DNA of 64,000 nt from Lacisediminimonas profundi (lineage in GTDB: Bacteria > Pseudomonadota > Gammaproteobacteria > Burkholderiales > Burkholderiaceae_D). The DNA lies in the NCBI RefSeq assembly GCF_008831265.1, contig NZ_VTTH01000005.1, positions 310,001 to 374,000 on the forward strand, read 5' to 3'. Position numbers and translations under genes: made by a program. Below, piece by piece: positions 53,048 through 62,607 of the stretch; the first letter of the stretch is position 1; each line of letters starts with the position of its first letter. The notes below the pieces were generated by a model, which saw only the letters and a program-made list of their open reading frames with translations, ran no database searches and was not told the DNA's origin.

Positions 53048-54322
53048 ATGCCCATCCTGACCCGCCATTTCGCCCTCGCATTCGGTCTGATCCTGTCCGC
53101 CGCCCTGTCCGGCTGCGGCGACAAGCCGGCCAGCGCGCCGCCCGCCGCCGGCATGCCGCCCCCTGAAGTCGCGGTGATAACAGTGGCCGCCGAGAATGTG
53201 ACCATCAGCACCGAGCTGCCGGGCCGGCTGGAAGCGACCCGCGTCGCCCAGGTCCGCGCGCGCGTGCCGGGCATCGTGCAAAAACGCCTGTTTCGCGAAG
53301 GCGGCGAAGTGAAGGCGGGCGAAGTCCTGTTCCAGATCGATCCGGCCCAGTACAAGGCCAACCTGGCCAGCGCAGAAGCGGCATTGGCGCGTGCCGAGGC
53401 CAACTTGACGCAGACCACCGCCAAGGCACAACGCTACCAGCCGCTGGTCGAATCCAATGCGATCAGCAAGCAGGAATTTGACGACGCAACCGCCGCCCGG
53501 ATGCAGGCAAGCGCCGACGTGGCTGCGGCCAAGGCAGCGCGTGAAACAGCACGCCTGAACCTTGGATATGCCACCGTGAGCTCGCCGATTTCGGGGCGCA
53601 TCGGACGCGCGCTGGTCACTGAAGGCGCGCTGGTCGGCCAGGGCGAGGCGACCCAGCTGGCCGTGGTGCAGCAGATCGACCCGATCTACGTCACCCTGAC
53701 CCAGTCCAGCAACGACATGGAGAACCTGCAGCGGGCACTGAGCGAGGGCAAGCTCAAGCGCCTGTCCGGGAATGGCGTGCGGGTAACGCTGGTGACGCAA
53801 GACGGCCGTCCATATGGCGAGCCGGGCAAGCTGCTGTTCTCGGACATCAGCGTCGACGAGAGTTCCGGCGCCGTGATCCTGCGCGGCGTATTCCCCAATC
53901 CGGCTCGCAGCCTGTTGCCCGGCATGTATGTGCGCGCCCGGCTGGAACAGGCGGTGCGCGAGCAATCGATCATGATCCCGCAGCAGGCAGTGCAGCGCAC
54001 GGGAGACAAGGCCAGCGTCCTGGTGGTGCAGCCGGACGGCAAGGTCGAAGCACGGCCGATCAAGACCGAAGGCAGCCTGGGTGACCAATGGATCGTCAGC
54101 GCCGGCCTGAAGCCAGGCGAGACGGTGATCGTCGAAGGCTTGCAGAAAGCCCGGCCGGGCGCATCGGTGAAACCGGTGCAATGGCAAAAGCCGGCCGCGG
54201 CCCCGGCAGCCGCTGCTGCTGGCACGGCCCCTGCCGCTCCTGCCGCTCCTGCATCCGCTGCATCTGCTGCAACTCCCGCAGCATCCGCCGCGGCCAGCAA
54301 GCCGGCTCCGCAAACAAAATAA
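53048..54322 (+). CDS. AcrA/MexA-type RND adaptor lipoprotein
   Basis: This 424-residue protein has lipobox ALSGCGDK near residue 22, so it is lipid-anchored in the periplasm. The MexA layout is clear: AQVRARVPGIVQKRLFREG, hairpin, and LGYATVSSPISGRIGRALVT. The C-terminal forty residues are an Ala/Pro repeat linker. The start at 53048 gives the clean lipoprotein signal; longer frames to 52964 do not. It is first of a three-gene adaptor-permease-channel operon. No local regulator is adjacent. Confidence 0.94.
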   Translation: MPILTRHFALAFGLILSAALSGCGDKPASAPPAAGMPPPEVAVITVAAENVTISTELPGRLEATRVAQVRARVPGIVQKRLFREGGEVKAGEVLFQIDPAQYKANLASAEAALARAEANLTQTTAKAQRYQPLVESNAISKQEFDDATAARMQASADVAAAKAARETARLNLGYATVSSPISGRIGRALVTEGALVGQGEATQLAVVQQIDPIYVTLTQSSNDMENLQRALSEGKLKRLSGNGVRVTLVTQDGRPYGEPGKLLFSDISVDESSGAVILRGVFPNPARSLLPGMYVRARLEQAVREQSIMIPQQAVQRTGDKASVLVVQPDGKVEARPIKTEGSLGDQWIVSAGLKPGETVIVEGLQKARPGASVKPVQWQKPAAAPAAAAAGTAPAAPAAPASAASAATPAASAAASKPAPQTK

Positions 54323-54334
54323 CAGGAACAGCAC

Positions 54335-57300
54335 ATGGCGAAGTTTTTCATCGATCGCCCGGTATTCGCCTGGGTCATCGCGCTGTTCATCCTGCTCGGC
54401 GGCGCGCTGGCAGTCATGCAATTGCCGGTATCGCAATACCCCACCATCGCCCCGCCGTCGATCGTTGTCACCGCCAACTATCCGGGCGCATCGGCAAAGA
54501 TCGTCGACGAGAGCGTGGTCAGCCTGATCGAACAGGAAATGAACGGAGCCGAAGGACTGCTGTACATGGAGTCGCTCAGCGATGCCAACGGCCAGGGCCA
54601 GATCACGGTGACATTCCGCAGCGGCACCAATCCCGACCTGGCGGCAGTCGATGTCCAGAACCGCCTGAAGCGGGTCGAAGCACGCTTGCCGCAGGTAGTG
54701 ACGCAGCAGGGCGTGCAGGTGACCAAGGCGCGCAGCAACTTCCTGCTGTTCACCACCCTGTCATCCACCGACGGCTCGCTCGATCCGGTGGCGCTGGGCG
54801 ACTACATGACGCGCAATGTGCTCAATGAACTGCGGCGCGTGCCCGGCGTCGGCCAGGCGCAATTGTTCGGCACCGAGCGGGCGATGCGCATCTGGCTCGA
54901 TCCCGACAAGCTGGTAGGGTTTCGCCTGACACCGGCCGACGTCGCCGCTGCGGTGCGCGCGCAGAATGCGCAGGTCGCCTCAGGCACGCTGGGCGACCTG
55001 CCCAGCCCCGTCTCGCAGCAGATCGCGGTGCAGGTGGTGGTGGCCGGGCAGCTCGCCTCGACCGAACAATTCGGGAACATTGTGCTGCGCGCCAATCCGG
55101 ACGGCTCGAGCGTGCGGCTCCGGGACGTGGCGCGGATTGAACTGGGCGGGCAGAACTATGCCACTTCCGCACGCCTGAACGGCAAGCCGAACTCCGCCAT
55201 CGGCGTCCAGCTGTCCCCCACCGCCAACGCGCTGGAGACGGCCAAGCTGGTGCGCGCCAAGATGAACGAACTGTCACGCTATTTCCCGGCCAGCGTGAAG
55301 TACGACATCCCCTACGACACCTCGCTGTTCGTGCAGATTTCCATCAAGGAGGTGGTGAAGACGCTGCTTGAAGCGGTGGCGCTGGTATTCCTGGTGATGT
55401 ACCTGTTCCTGCAGAACATCCGCTATACGCTGATCCCGACCATCGTGGTCCCGATCGCGTTGATGGGAACCTTCGCTACCATGGCCGCATTCGGCTATTC
55501 GATCAACGTGCTGACCATGTTCGGCCTGGTGCTGGCGATCGGCATCCTGGTCGACGACGCCATCGTGGTGGTGGAGAACGTCGAGCGCATCATGACCGAG
55601 GAGGGCCTGTCGCCGCGCGACGCCACCCGCAAGGCAATGGGCCAGATCACCGGCGCCATCGTCGGCATCACGCTGGTGCTGGTTGCGGTGTTCATTCCCA
55701 TGGCATTCTTTGGCGGCGCGGTCGGCGCCATTTACCGGCAATTCACGGTATCAATGGTGTCGGCGATGCTGTTCTCGGCATTGATGGCCCTGACCCTGAC
55801 CCCGGCACTGTGCGCGACGCTGCTCAAGCCGATCGCGAAAGGACATCATGTCGAGAAGCGCGGCTTCTTCGGCTGGTTCAACCGCGGCTTCAAGAGCACG
55901 ACCGACCGCTACCAGGGCGTGGTGGCGCGCATGCTGAAAAAAACCATGCGCTACATGGTGATCTACGGCCTGATCATCGTCTGCGTGGTGCTGCTGTTCG
56001 CGCGCATGCCGACTTCTTTCCTGCCCAGCGAAGACCAGGGCTTCCTGATCACCAACGTGCAACTGCCGCCAGGCGCCAGCGCCAACCGCACGCAGGCGGT
56101 CATCAAGCAGGTAGAGGACTACTACCTGAACAATCCCCTCATCGAACGCGTGGTTGCAGTGACCGGCTTCAGCTTCTCGGGCAGCGGCCAGAACGCCGGC
56201 CTGGTGTTCACCCCCCTGATCGACTGGGACAAGCGTCACGGCAAGGATGAGAACGCCACCTCCATCGTCGGCAAGGCATTCGGCGTGCTGTCCGGCATCC
56301 GCGATGCGATCGTGTTCCCGGTCAATCCGCCGCCGATCCGCGAACTGGGCAACGCCACCGGCTTCTCGTTCCGGCTGCAGGACCGCGCGGGGCTGGGGCA
56401 TGAGGCGCTGATTGCAGCGCGCAACCAGTTGATGGGCCTGGCCTCGAAAAGCAAGGTCGTGGTCGGGATCCGTCCGGAAGGGCTGGAAGATACGCCGCAA
56501 CTGCAGCTCGACATCGACCGCGACAAGGCCAGTGCGCTGGGCGTGTCGTTCGCCGACATCAGCACGGTCCTGTCCAACACCATGGGTTCGTCCTACCTGA
56601 ACGACTTCCCCAACCAGGGCCGCATGCAGCGCGTGATCCTGCAGGCCGATGCGCCCGAGCGGCTGCGTCCGGAAGACCTGCAGAAGCTGTACGTGCGCAA
56701 CGCCAAGGGCAACATGGTGGCGCTATCCTCCTTCAGCACCTCGCGCTGGATCACCGGCGCAGTGCAGCTGGTGCGCTTCAACGGTTACCCGTCGGTGCGG
56801 CTGTCGGGCGACGCCGCACCGGGACGCAGCACCGGCGAGGCGCTGGCGGAAATGGAACAGCTGGTGACGCAATTGCCGGCCGGCTTCGGCTACGAATGGA
56901 CCGGACAGTCCTTCGAAGAAAAAACCTCGGGCTCGCAGGCGCCGGCGCTGTTCGCGCTGTCCTTGCTGGCCGTGTTCCTGGTGCTGGCCGCACTGTATGA
57001 AAGTACCTCGATCCCGCTGTCGGTGCTGCTGGTGGTGCCACTGGGCGTGCTGGGCGCGCTCTTGGGCGCCAACATGCGCGGCATGCCCAACGACGTCTAC
57101 TTCAAGGTCGGCCTGATTGCAATCATCGGCCTGTCGGCCAAGAACGCGATCCTGATCATCGAGTTCGCGAAAGACCTGCAGGCACAGGGCAAGGGGCTGG
57201 TCGAATCCACGCTGGAAGCCGTGCACCTGCGCTTCCGCCCGATCCTGATGACTTCATTGGCCTTCATCCTCGGCGTGCTGCCGCTGGTGATCGCCAGCGG

Positions 57301-57493
57301 TGCCGGCTCGGCCAGCCAGCGCGCGATCGGCACCGGCGTGATGGGCGGCATGATCACGGCCACCGTGCTGGCGGTGTTCCTGGTGCCGGTGTTCTTCGTG
57401 GTGGTGCGCCGGATCTTCACCGGCAGCGAGCGGCAGCGCAAGATGTATGCAGCACATCTGGACAAGGAGAGCGCGAATGACCAGCCGGTTTAA
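54335..57493 (+). CDS. AcrB/MexB-type RND multidrug efflux permease (HAE1 family)
   Basis: This 1052-residue trimeric pump begins MAKFFIDRPVFAWVIALFI, the classic HAE1 signature. It has the proton-relay GILVDDAIVVVENVERIM near residue 402 and VGLIAIIGLSAKNAILIIEF near residue 930. The ATG is 12 bases after the adaptor stop. It works with the adaptor upstream and the NodT-type channel downstream, exporting a wide range of drugs (family knowledge). It ends with a charged tail that overlaps the channel gene. Confidence 0.96.
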   Translation: MAKFFIDRPVFAWVIALFILLGGALAVMQLPVSQYPTIAPPSIVVTANYPGASAKIVDESVVSLIEQEMNGAEGLLYMESLSDANGQGQITVTFRSGTNPDLAAVDVQNRLKRVEARLPQVVTQQGVQVTKARSNFLLFTTLSSTDGSLDPVALGDYMTRNVLNELRRVPGVGQAQLFGTERAMRIWLDPDKLVGFRLTPADVAAAVRAQNAQVASGTLGDLPSPVSQQIAVQVVVAGQLASTEQFGNIVLRANPDGSSVRLRDVARIELGGQNYATSARLNGKPNSAIGVQLSPTANALETAKLVRAKMNELSRYFPASVKYDIPYDTSLFVQISIKEVVKTLLEAVALVFLVMYLFLQNIRYTLIPTIVVPIALMGTFATMAAFGYSINVLTMFGLVLAIGILVDDAIVVVENVERIMTEEGLSPRDATRKAMGQITGAIVGITLVLVAVFIPMAFFGGAVGAIYRQFTVSMVSAMLFSALMALTLTPALCATLLKPIAKGHHVEKRGFFGWFNRGFKSTTDRYQGVVARMLKKTMRYMVIYGLIIVCVVLLFARMPTSFLPSEDQGFLITNVQLPPGASANRTQAVIKQVEDYYLNNPLIERVVAVTGFSFSGSGQNAGLVFTPLIDWDKRHGKDENATSIVGKAFGVLSGIRDAIVFPVNPPPIRELGNATGFSFRLQDRAGLGHEALIAARNQLMGLASKSKVVVGIRPEGLEDTPQLQLDIDRDKASALGVSFADISTVLSNTMGSSYLNDFPNQGRMQRVILQADAPERLRPEDLQKLYVRNAKGNMVALSSFSTSRWITGAVQLVRFNGYPSVRLSGDAAPGRSTGEALAEMEQLVTQLPAGFGYEWTGQSFEEKTSGSQAPALFALSLLAVFLVLAALYESTSIPLSVLLVVPLGVLGALLGANMRGMPNDVYFKVGLIAIIGLSAKNAILIIEFAKDLQAQGKGLVESTLEAVHLRFRPILMTSLAFILGVLPLVIASGAGSASQRAIGTGVMGGMITATVLAVFLVPVFFVVVRRIFTGSERQRKMYAAHLDKESANDQPV

Positions 57494-58925
57494 TTCTGCC
57501 GGACCAGGCGCAGCGGCGCTGCTGATCGCCGCCGCATTGGCCGGTTGCTCGCTCACGCCGGAATTCACGCGGCCGGTGGCGCCGGTGGCCGACGCCTTCC
57601 CGCTCGCCGGCACAGCGCTGGAGCGGCAGGCGGCGTCGGAAATCGGCTGGCGCCAATTTTTCCCCGATCCGCGCTTGCAGGCGCTGATCGCGGCCGCGCT
57701 GGAAAACAACCGCGACCTGCGCACCGCCGCCTTGCGGGTGGAAGAAGCGCGCGCGCTGTACAACGTGCAATCGGCCGACCAGCTGCCAACCATCAATGCG
57801 ACCGGCAACGCCAGCCGCTCGCGCACGCCGCTCGGCCTGACGTCCAGCGGCCGCCCCTCAGTGTCTGGCAACTACCAGGTCGGCCTGTCGCTGGCAGCAT
57901 TCGAACTGGATTTCTTCGGCCGCGTGCGCAGCCTGTCGGAGGCGGCATTGTCGCAATTCCTGGCGACCGAGGAAGCACAACGTTCGGCGCGGATCTCGCT
58001 GGTGGCGGAAGTCGCCAGGACTTACCTGGCCGAGCGTTCCCTGGCCGAGCAAATGGCGCTGGCGCAGAGCACGATGCTGGCGCGCAACGAAGCCATGAAG
58101 CTGGCGCGGCAACGCTTTGACGTCGGCGCCTCGTCGGCGCTCGACCTGCGCCAGGCCGAAACCTTGCTGCAGGCAGCCCAGATCGCCCAGCTGGTACTGG
58201 CCCGCCAGCAGGCGCAGGCAATGAATGCCCTGACTTTGCTGGCCGGGCAGCCGCTGAACGCCTTGCCGCCGGCGAAGCCGCTGTCCGAGCAAGGCGTGGT
58301 CAGCGACATTCCGCCCGGCCTTCCATCCGACCTGCTGGCGCGCCGGCCCGACATCCGCGCGGCGGAGCAGCGGCTGCGCGCAAGCAACGCCAACATCGGC
58401 GCAGCGCGCGCTGCGTTTTTTCCGCGCATCTCGCTGACCTCCGGCCTGGGCCTGGGCAGCAATGAACTGTCGACCCTGTTCGAAGGCGCCTCGAAAAGCT
58501 GGTCCTTCGTGCCACAGTTGACGCTGCCGCTGTTCGACGCCGGCCGCAGCAGCGCCAACCTGTCGCTGGCGCAGGCGCGCAACAGCCTGGCGGTAGTCGA
58601 CTACGAGCGCAGCATCCAGGTGGCGTTCCGCGAAGTGGCCGATGCGCTGGTCGCACGCGACCTGCTCGACCAGCAGGTCGAGGCGCAGCGGCTGACGGTG
58701 GAAGCTCAGGCCGACCGCGCACGGCTGTCGGAACTGCGCGCCCGCAATGGCATTGCCGGCTCGCTGGAAGTGCTGGATGCCCAACGCGAATTGTTCGCTG
58801 CGCAGCAGGCGCTGATCCAGGCGCGGCAACTGCGGCTCACGAATGCGGTGGACCTGTACCGCAGTTTGGGGGGTGGACTGCTGGAGAGCAATCAGCAGGC
58901 TGCAGTATCGGCGCCCACGCGCTGA
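57477..58925 (+). CDS. NodT/OprM-type outer-membrane efflux lipoprotein
   Basis: This 482-residue protein has lipobox ALAGCSLTP, two outer-membrane efflux protein repeats, and FELDFFGRVRSLSEAALSQF typical of the OprM/NodT group. The start at 57477 lies inside the end of the permease gene (17-bp overlap) and has AAGGAG upstream, so the pair is coupled. It completes a self-contained tripartite pump. No T-rich terminator follows, but a large nested palindrome lies 94 bp downstream. Confidence 0.95.
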   Translation: MTSRFNSAGPGAAALLIAAALAGCSLTPEFTRPVAPVADAFPLAGTALERQAASEIGWRQFFPDPRLQALIAAALENNRDLRTAALRVEEARALYNVQSADQLPTINATGNASRSRTPLGLTSSGRPSVSGNYQVGLSLAAFELDFFGRVRSLSEAALSQFLATEEAQRSARISLVAEVARTYLAERSLAEQMALAQSTMLARNEAMKLARQRFDVGASSALDLRQAETLLQAAQIAQLVLARQQAQAMNALTLLAGQPLNALPPAKPLSEQGVVSDIPPGLPSDLLARRPDIRAAEQRLRASNANIGAARAAFFPRISLTSGLGLGSNELSTLFEGASKSWSFVPQLTLPLFDAGRSSANLSLAQARNSLAVVDYERSIQVAFREVADALVARDLLDQQVEAQRLTVEAQADRARLSELRARNGIAGSLEVLDAQRELFAAQQALIQARQLRLTNAVDLYRSLGGGLLESNQQAAVSAPTR

Positions 58926-59018
58926 TTCGCAGCCCCTTGCGGCAGGCACGAATCTGCATGCCCATAGCAGCCAATTTGTCGTGGGCGGCATGACGGATCG
59001 CGGTGATCTGGCAGGCAA

Positions 59019-59070
59019 ACTGTTTCTCATTTCAGTCAAATTGGATTATTTGACAATAATGAGAAACAGT
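59019..59070. repeat. Nested 52-bp palindromic element
   Basis: An outer perfect 13-bp pair, ACTGTTTCTCATT / AATGAGAAACAGT, encloses an inner perfect 7-bp pair, GTCAAAT / ATTTGAC, with a 6-nt loop and a 3-by-3 internal bulge between. It is AT-rich, unlike its surroundings, and lies between two convergent genes. Confidence 0.8.
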
Positions 59071-59119
59071 AAATCGCAACAAGTCCGCTCACCGATGCGG
59101 GAATCCAATTAGCGGGCGG

Positions 59120-60079
59120 TCAAGCCCTCAGTGCGCGCGCTACCGAGAGACAGTGTCGCGTCTGTTCGAGTATGGCGTCGGGAATCAGCACTTCGCCGCG
59201 CAGTGCCGACTGTATCCAGTGGGCGGTGGCAGCACTGTCACTGCCCACTGGCAAGTCCGGCCACTGTTCGACGGGCGCCTGGCGCTCGACCAGCACTTGC
59301 CGTTCCCCGGCATGAAACCAGTCGATCTGGTTGGCCCGTTTCGGATTGGCCACCGTCTCGCCTTCCGTGCCGCGCATCAGGAACACGTCGCCGCGCCCGG
59401 CCGGCGCCAGGGTCGAGAAATATTCGCCGAGCATCAGCAGATATTCGGGGTGGGTGTACGAGGTCAACCGCAAGGCCGGGCATTCGAATGGCTGCAGGAT
59501 CTTGACCAGCGTATGGGTCGAGTTGCGCACGCCGAGAACACGCCGCACCGCCAGCAAGCGCGCCATTTTCGGCGCCAGGGTCTCGATCGGGAGGAAGGCC
59601 GGTTGCCGTCTCGTGAAAGATTGCTGGACCGCATCCGCCGACATCGCTGGCGCGATGCCCATCGCGCCAAGGATTTCTGCGCTGGTCACGCGCCCCGGAT
59701 CGGACGTCACCCCATGCATCAGCACCGGCACGCCCTCGCGCGCCAGCAGCATTGCCAGCAATGGTGTCAGGTTCGGCATCTGCCGCGAACCGTTGTAGCT
59801 GGGGATCACGACCGGCGCCAACTCTCCGGGCGGCGCCGGCAGCAGCGCGAAGGATTGCTCGGCCGCGTCCAGGAAACCGGCGATTTCATCCACCGATTCG
59901 CCTTTGATGCGCATGGCGAGCAGGATGCCGCCGAGCTCAAGCTCGGTGACACGCTGGTCGAGCATGGCGGCATAGAGTTGCCGGGCGTCGGCGCGCGACA
60001 GGCTGCGAGCGCCTTTCTTGCCGCGGCCGATTTCCTTGATGAAAGGGGCTGCTTTGAATGCCTGGATATCGGAAGTCAT
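59120..60079 (-). CDS. ybiB: YbiB-like DNA-binding protein (TrpD2 family)
   Basis: This 319-residue protein of the anthranilate-phosphoribosyltransferase-like fold has LMHGVTSDPGRVTSAEILGA near residue 120 and the YbiB-type VLGVRNSTHTLVKILQPF stretch. Characterised YbiB (TrpD2) has lost phosphoribosyltransferase activity and binds nucleic acids non-specifically; E. coli ybiB is damage-inducible. Length and N-terminal basic segment EIGRGKKGARSLSR fit. It is divergent from tsaD across 182 bp. Confidence 0.88.
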   Translation of the reverse strand: MTSDIQAFKAAPFIKEIGRGKKGARSLSRADARQLYAAMLDQRVTELELGGILLAMRIKGESVDEIAGFLDAAEQSFALLPAPPGELAPVVIPSYNGSRQMPNLTPLLAMLLAREGVPVLMHGVTSDPGRVTSAEILGAMGIAPAMSADAVQQSFTRRQPAFLPIETLAPKMARLLAVRRVLGVRNSTHTLVKILQPFECPALRLTSYTHPEYLLMLGEYFSTLAPAGRGDVFLMRGTEGETVANPKRANQIDWFHAGERQVLVERQAPVEQWPDLPVGSDSAATAHWIQSALRGEVLIPDAILEQTRHCLSVARALRA

Positions 60080-60261
60080 CGGTGAAGTTTACACGCAGAC
60101 AGCATGCCAGGCTCGCGCGTGCACAAGCATTCGTCGTACATGCGCGCTCGATTCCGGGGCGAGGATCGGATCGGCAACTGGTCCCGAGTCGTGCGGCACC
60201 CGAGGCCGGTGCTGGCCCGCTTCCTTTACAATGACGCTTTGCAAGAAGCTCCCCCCTCCCC

Positions 60262-61284
60262 ATGAAAGTCCTCGGCGTCGAATCCTCCTGTGACGAAACC
60301 GGCATTGCCATCTATGACACGGATCGCGGCCTGCTCGGCCATGCGCTGCATTCGCAGGTAGCAATGCACGAGGAGTATGGCGGCGTGGTGCCGGAACTGG
60401 CCTCGCGTGACCATGTGCGGCGCGCCCTGCCGCTGCTGGAGCAGGCGCTGCGCGACAGCGGCGTGGGACTGGATCAGATCGACGCGATCGGCTACACCGA
60501 AGGTCCGGGGCTGGCCGGCGCGCTGCTGGTTGGCGCCTCGTTCGCTTGCGGATTGGGCCTGGCGCTGGACAAGCCGGTGCTCGGCATTCATCACCTGGAA
60601 GGCCACCTGCTGTCGCCGCTGCTGTCGGCTGCACCGCCAGAATTTCCCTTTGTCGCCCTGCTGGTGTCGGGCGGCCACACCCAGTTGATGCGGGTCGATG
60701 GCGTCGGCCAATACCAACTGCTGGGCGAGACGGTAGACGATGCGGCGGGTGAGGCTTTCGACAAGTCGGCCAAGCTGCTGGGACTCGGTTATCCGGGCGG
60801 TCCGGCCATTTCGCGACTGGCCGAGTTCGGCGATCCCGGCGCTTACAAGCTGCCGCGGCCGATGCTGCATTCTGGCGACCTGAATTTCAGCTTCTCCGGG
60901 CTGAAGACCGCGGTGCTGACCGTGGTGAAAAACCAGATCACGAATATCTGCGAGCAGGACAAGGCCAACGTGGCGCGGGCATTCGTCGATGCCATCGTGG
61001 ACGTGCTGGTGGCCAAGTCAGTCTCGGCACTGAAACAGACCGGGCTGAAGCGGCTGGTGATCGCCGGCGGCGTCGGCGCCAACGGACAGTTGCGTTCGGC
61101 GCTGAATGCGGCGGCGGCGAAGCGCCAGTTCAAGGTCTATTACCCTGAACTGGAGTTTTGCACGGATAACGGGGCGATGATCGCTTTTGCAGCAGCGATG
61201 CGGCTGCAGCGCCATCCGGATGCTGCGCGGCGGGATTATGGCTTCACGGTGCGGCCGCGCTGGCCGCTGGAAGATTTGGACTGA
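60262..61284 (+). CDS. tsaD: tRNA N6-adenosine threonylcarbamoyltransferase TsaD
   Basis: This 340-residue ASKHA-fold enzyme transfers the threonylcarbamoyl group to A37 of ANN-decoding tRNAs together with TsaB and TsaE. Motifs are [17 protein letters not shown] at the start, metal-binding histidines in [13 protein letters not shown] near residue 110, [10 protein letters not shown] near 133 and [10 protein letters not shown] near 270. Length is normal. A TACAAT -10-like box lies at 60227 without a clear -35. Confidence 0.97.
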   Translation: MKVLGVESSCDETGIAIYDTDRGLLGHALHSQVAMHEEYGGVVPELASRDHVRRALPLLEQALRDSGVGLDQIDAIGYTEGPGLAGALLVGASFACGLGLALDKPVLGIHHLEGHLLSPLLSAAPPEFPFVALLVSGGHTQLMRVDGVGQYQLLGETVDDAAGEAFDKSAKLLGLGYPGGPAISRLAEFGDPGAYKLPRPMLHSGDLNFSFSGLKTAVLTVVKNQITNICEQDKANVARAFVDAIVDVLVAKSVSALKQTGLKRLVIAGGVGANGQLRSALNAAAAKRQFKVYYPELEFCTDNGAMIAFAAAMRLQRHPDAARRDYGFTVRPRWPLEDLD

Positions 61285-61375
61285 GTTCCTGCGGCAGGAG
61301 CCTGCGTTTCATGGGCTGGGCATTACCCATATCCTGATTCATAGCGGAGACCGTCGCAATCCCTGCTTCCAACCA

Positions 61376-61984
61376 CTACTTCTTCTTGCTGCCACCGATG
61401 CGGCCTTCCTTCCCCGCAAGCAGGTTTCCAATGTTGCTGCGGTGCCGGTAAATCAGCAGCGCGCTCATCACGCCTACTGCCAGCAACTGCCCATCGATCC
61501 CGAACAGCAGGCCGTAATAGAACGGCGCGAATGCCGCTGCCATCAGCGCAGCAAAGGACGAATAGCGGAACGCGTAGGCGATCACGAGCCAGGTAAGCAG
61601 CGTCGCCAGCCCCAACCACGGGTTGATGCCAAGCAGCACGCCCAGCGCGGTGGCAACGCCCTTGCCGCCCTGGAATCGGAAAAACACCGGGAACAGGTGG
61701 CCCAGGAATACCGCCAGCGACACCGCTGCAATGCCGGATTCCTCGACGCCGAACTGCGGCCCCAACCGTATCGCCAGCCACACCGCAAACCAGCCCTTGA
61801 TGCAATCCCCGAGCAGGGTCGCCGCTGCCGCCTTCTTGTTACCGGTACGCAGAACATTGGTGGCGCCCGGGTTTTTTGATCCGTAGGTTCGCGGATCGGC
61901 AAGCCCGGAAAACCGGCTGACGACCACCGCGAACGAGACCGATCCGATCAGATAGGCTGCCAGCACAAACAAAAATGTATTCAT
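61376..61984 (-). CDS. plsY: Glycerol-3-phosphate acyltransferase PlsY
   Basis: This 202-residue membrane enzyme transfers acyl from acyl-phosphate to glycerol-3-phosphate in phospholipid synthesis. Its motifs are [17 protein letters not shown] near residue 35 and [15 protein letters not shown] near 100. The start [15 protein letters not shown] at 61984 was preferred over a longer frame to 62005. It ends in a Lys-rich tail (GGSKKK). It lies downstream of the ybaK-like gene in the same direction, 27 bp apart. Confidence 0.96.
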   Translation of the reverse strand: MNTFLFVLAAYLIGSVSFAVVVSRFSGLADPRTYGSKNPGATNVLRTGNKKAAAATLLGDCIKGWFAVWLAIRLGPQFGVEESGIAAVSLAVFLGHLFPVFFRFQGGKGVATALGVLLGINPWLGLATLLTWLVIAYAFRYSSFAALMAAAFAPFYYGLLFGIDGQLLAVGVMSALLIYRHRSNIGNLLAGKEGRIGGSKKK

Positions 61985-62011
61985 TGCTCCCCCTTCAAAC
62001 TGCATTGTTTT

Positions 62012-62497
62012 TTATTCCGGCAGCGCGCATTCGACAGCCGTGACCGACAGCAGCGACGGCAACAGCGCCGGATCGATGCCGACCAGGTAACCGCGCCGTC
62101 CGCCGTTGATATAGATTTTCGGAAGCGACAGCACCGACTTTTCCACGTACACCGGCATCGCCTTGCGCAGGCCGAACGGCGAGGTTCCGCCAACCAGATA
62201 GCCGGAGTGGCGGTTGGCCACTTCGGGCTTGCACGGTTCAACCGACTTGACGCCGATCTGGCGCGCCAGGTTCTTGGTCGATACCTTGCAGTCGCCGTGC
62301 ATCAGCACCACCAGCGGACGCGCCGCATCATCCTGCATGACCAGGGTCTTGACGACGCAGTGTTCATCCACGCCCAGTTCGCGCGCGGAAACTGCCGTGC
62401 CGCCATGTTCTTCATAGGCGTAAGGATGTTCAGTGAAGGCGACACCCGCCTTGCGCAGGAACTGGGTGGCGGGTGTTTCGGATACGTGCTTTGCCAT
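62012..62497 (-). CDS. ybaK: Cys-tRNA(Pro)/Cys-tRNA(Cys) deacylase YbaK
   Basis: This 161-residue protein of the YbaK/ProX-like editing domain family has the conserved Lys in CVVKTLVMQDD, and GGTSPFGLRKAMPVYVEK near residue 108, the loop typical of YbaK. It hydrolyses Cys mischarged on tRNA-Pro. The start MAKHVSETPATQFL at 62497 is the family start; a longer frame to 62575 crosses the 9-bp tandem repeat. It probably shares a transcript with plsY. Confidence 0.94.
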   Translation of the reverse strand: MAKHVSETPATQFLRKAGVAFTEHPYAYEEHGGTAVSARELGVDEHCVVKTLVMQDDAARPLVVLMHGDCKVSTKNLARQIGVKSVEPCKPEVANRHSGYLVGGTSPFGLRKAMPVYVEKSVLSLPKIYINGGRRGYLVGIDPALLPSLLSVTAVECALPE

Positions 62498-62545
62498 GCG
62501 GGAGTGTTGGTTGCAGCGACAGTACGAGGAAAGTACGGCGGCAGT

Positions 62546-62581
62546 AAAGCCAGCCAAAGCCGCCAAAGCCGCCAAAGCCGA
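62546..62581 (+). repeat. 9-bp tandem repeat upstream of ybaK
   Basis: Units AAAGCCAGCC, AAAGCCGCC, AAAGCCGCC and AAAGCCGAG run in direct orientation about 50 bp upstream of the ybaK start, between it and the xerD stop. Confidence 0.7.
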
Positions 62582-62607
62582 GCATTATGCCGCATCCGGC
62601 GCCCGGA

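Noticed and set aside
52001..54436. 811-codon minus-strand frame across the orphan gene and the AcrA-type adaptor
   Set aside because: It is antisense to a clear lipoprotein adaptor and has the biased composition of a shadow frame.
62546..62581. CRISPR array
   Set aside because: Units are contiguous 9-mers without spacers. The other arrays in the window also lack spacers, and no cas genes were seen.
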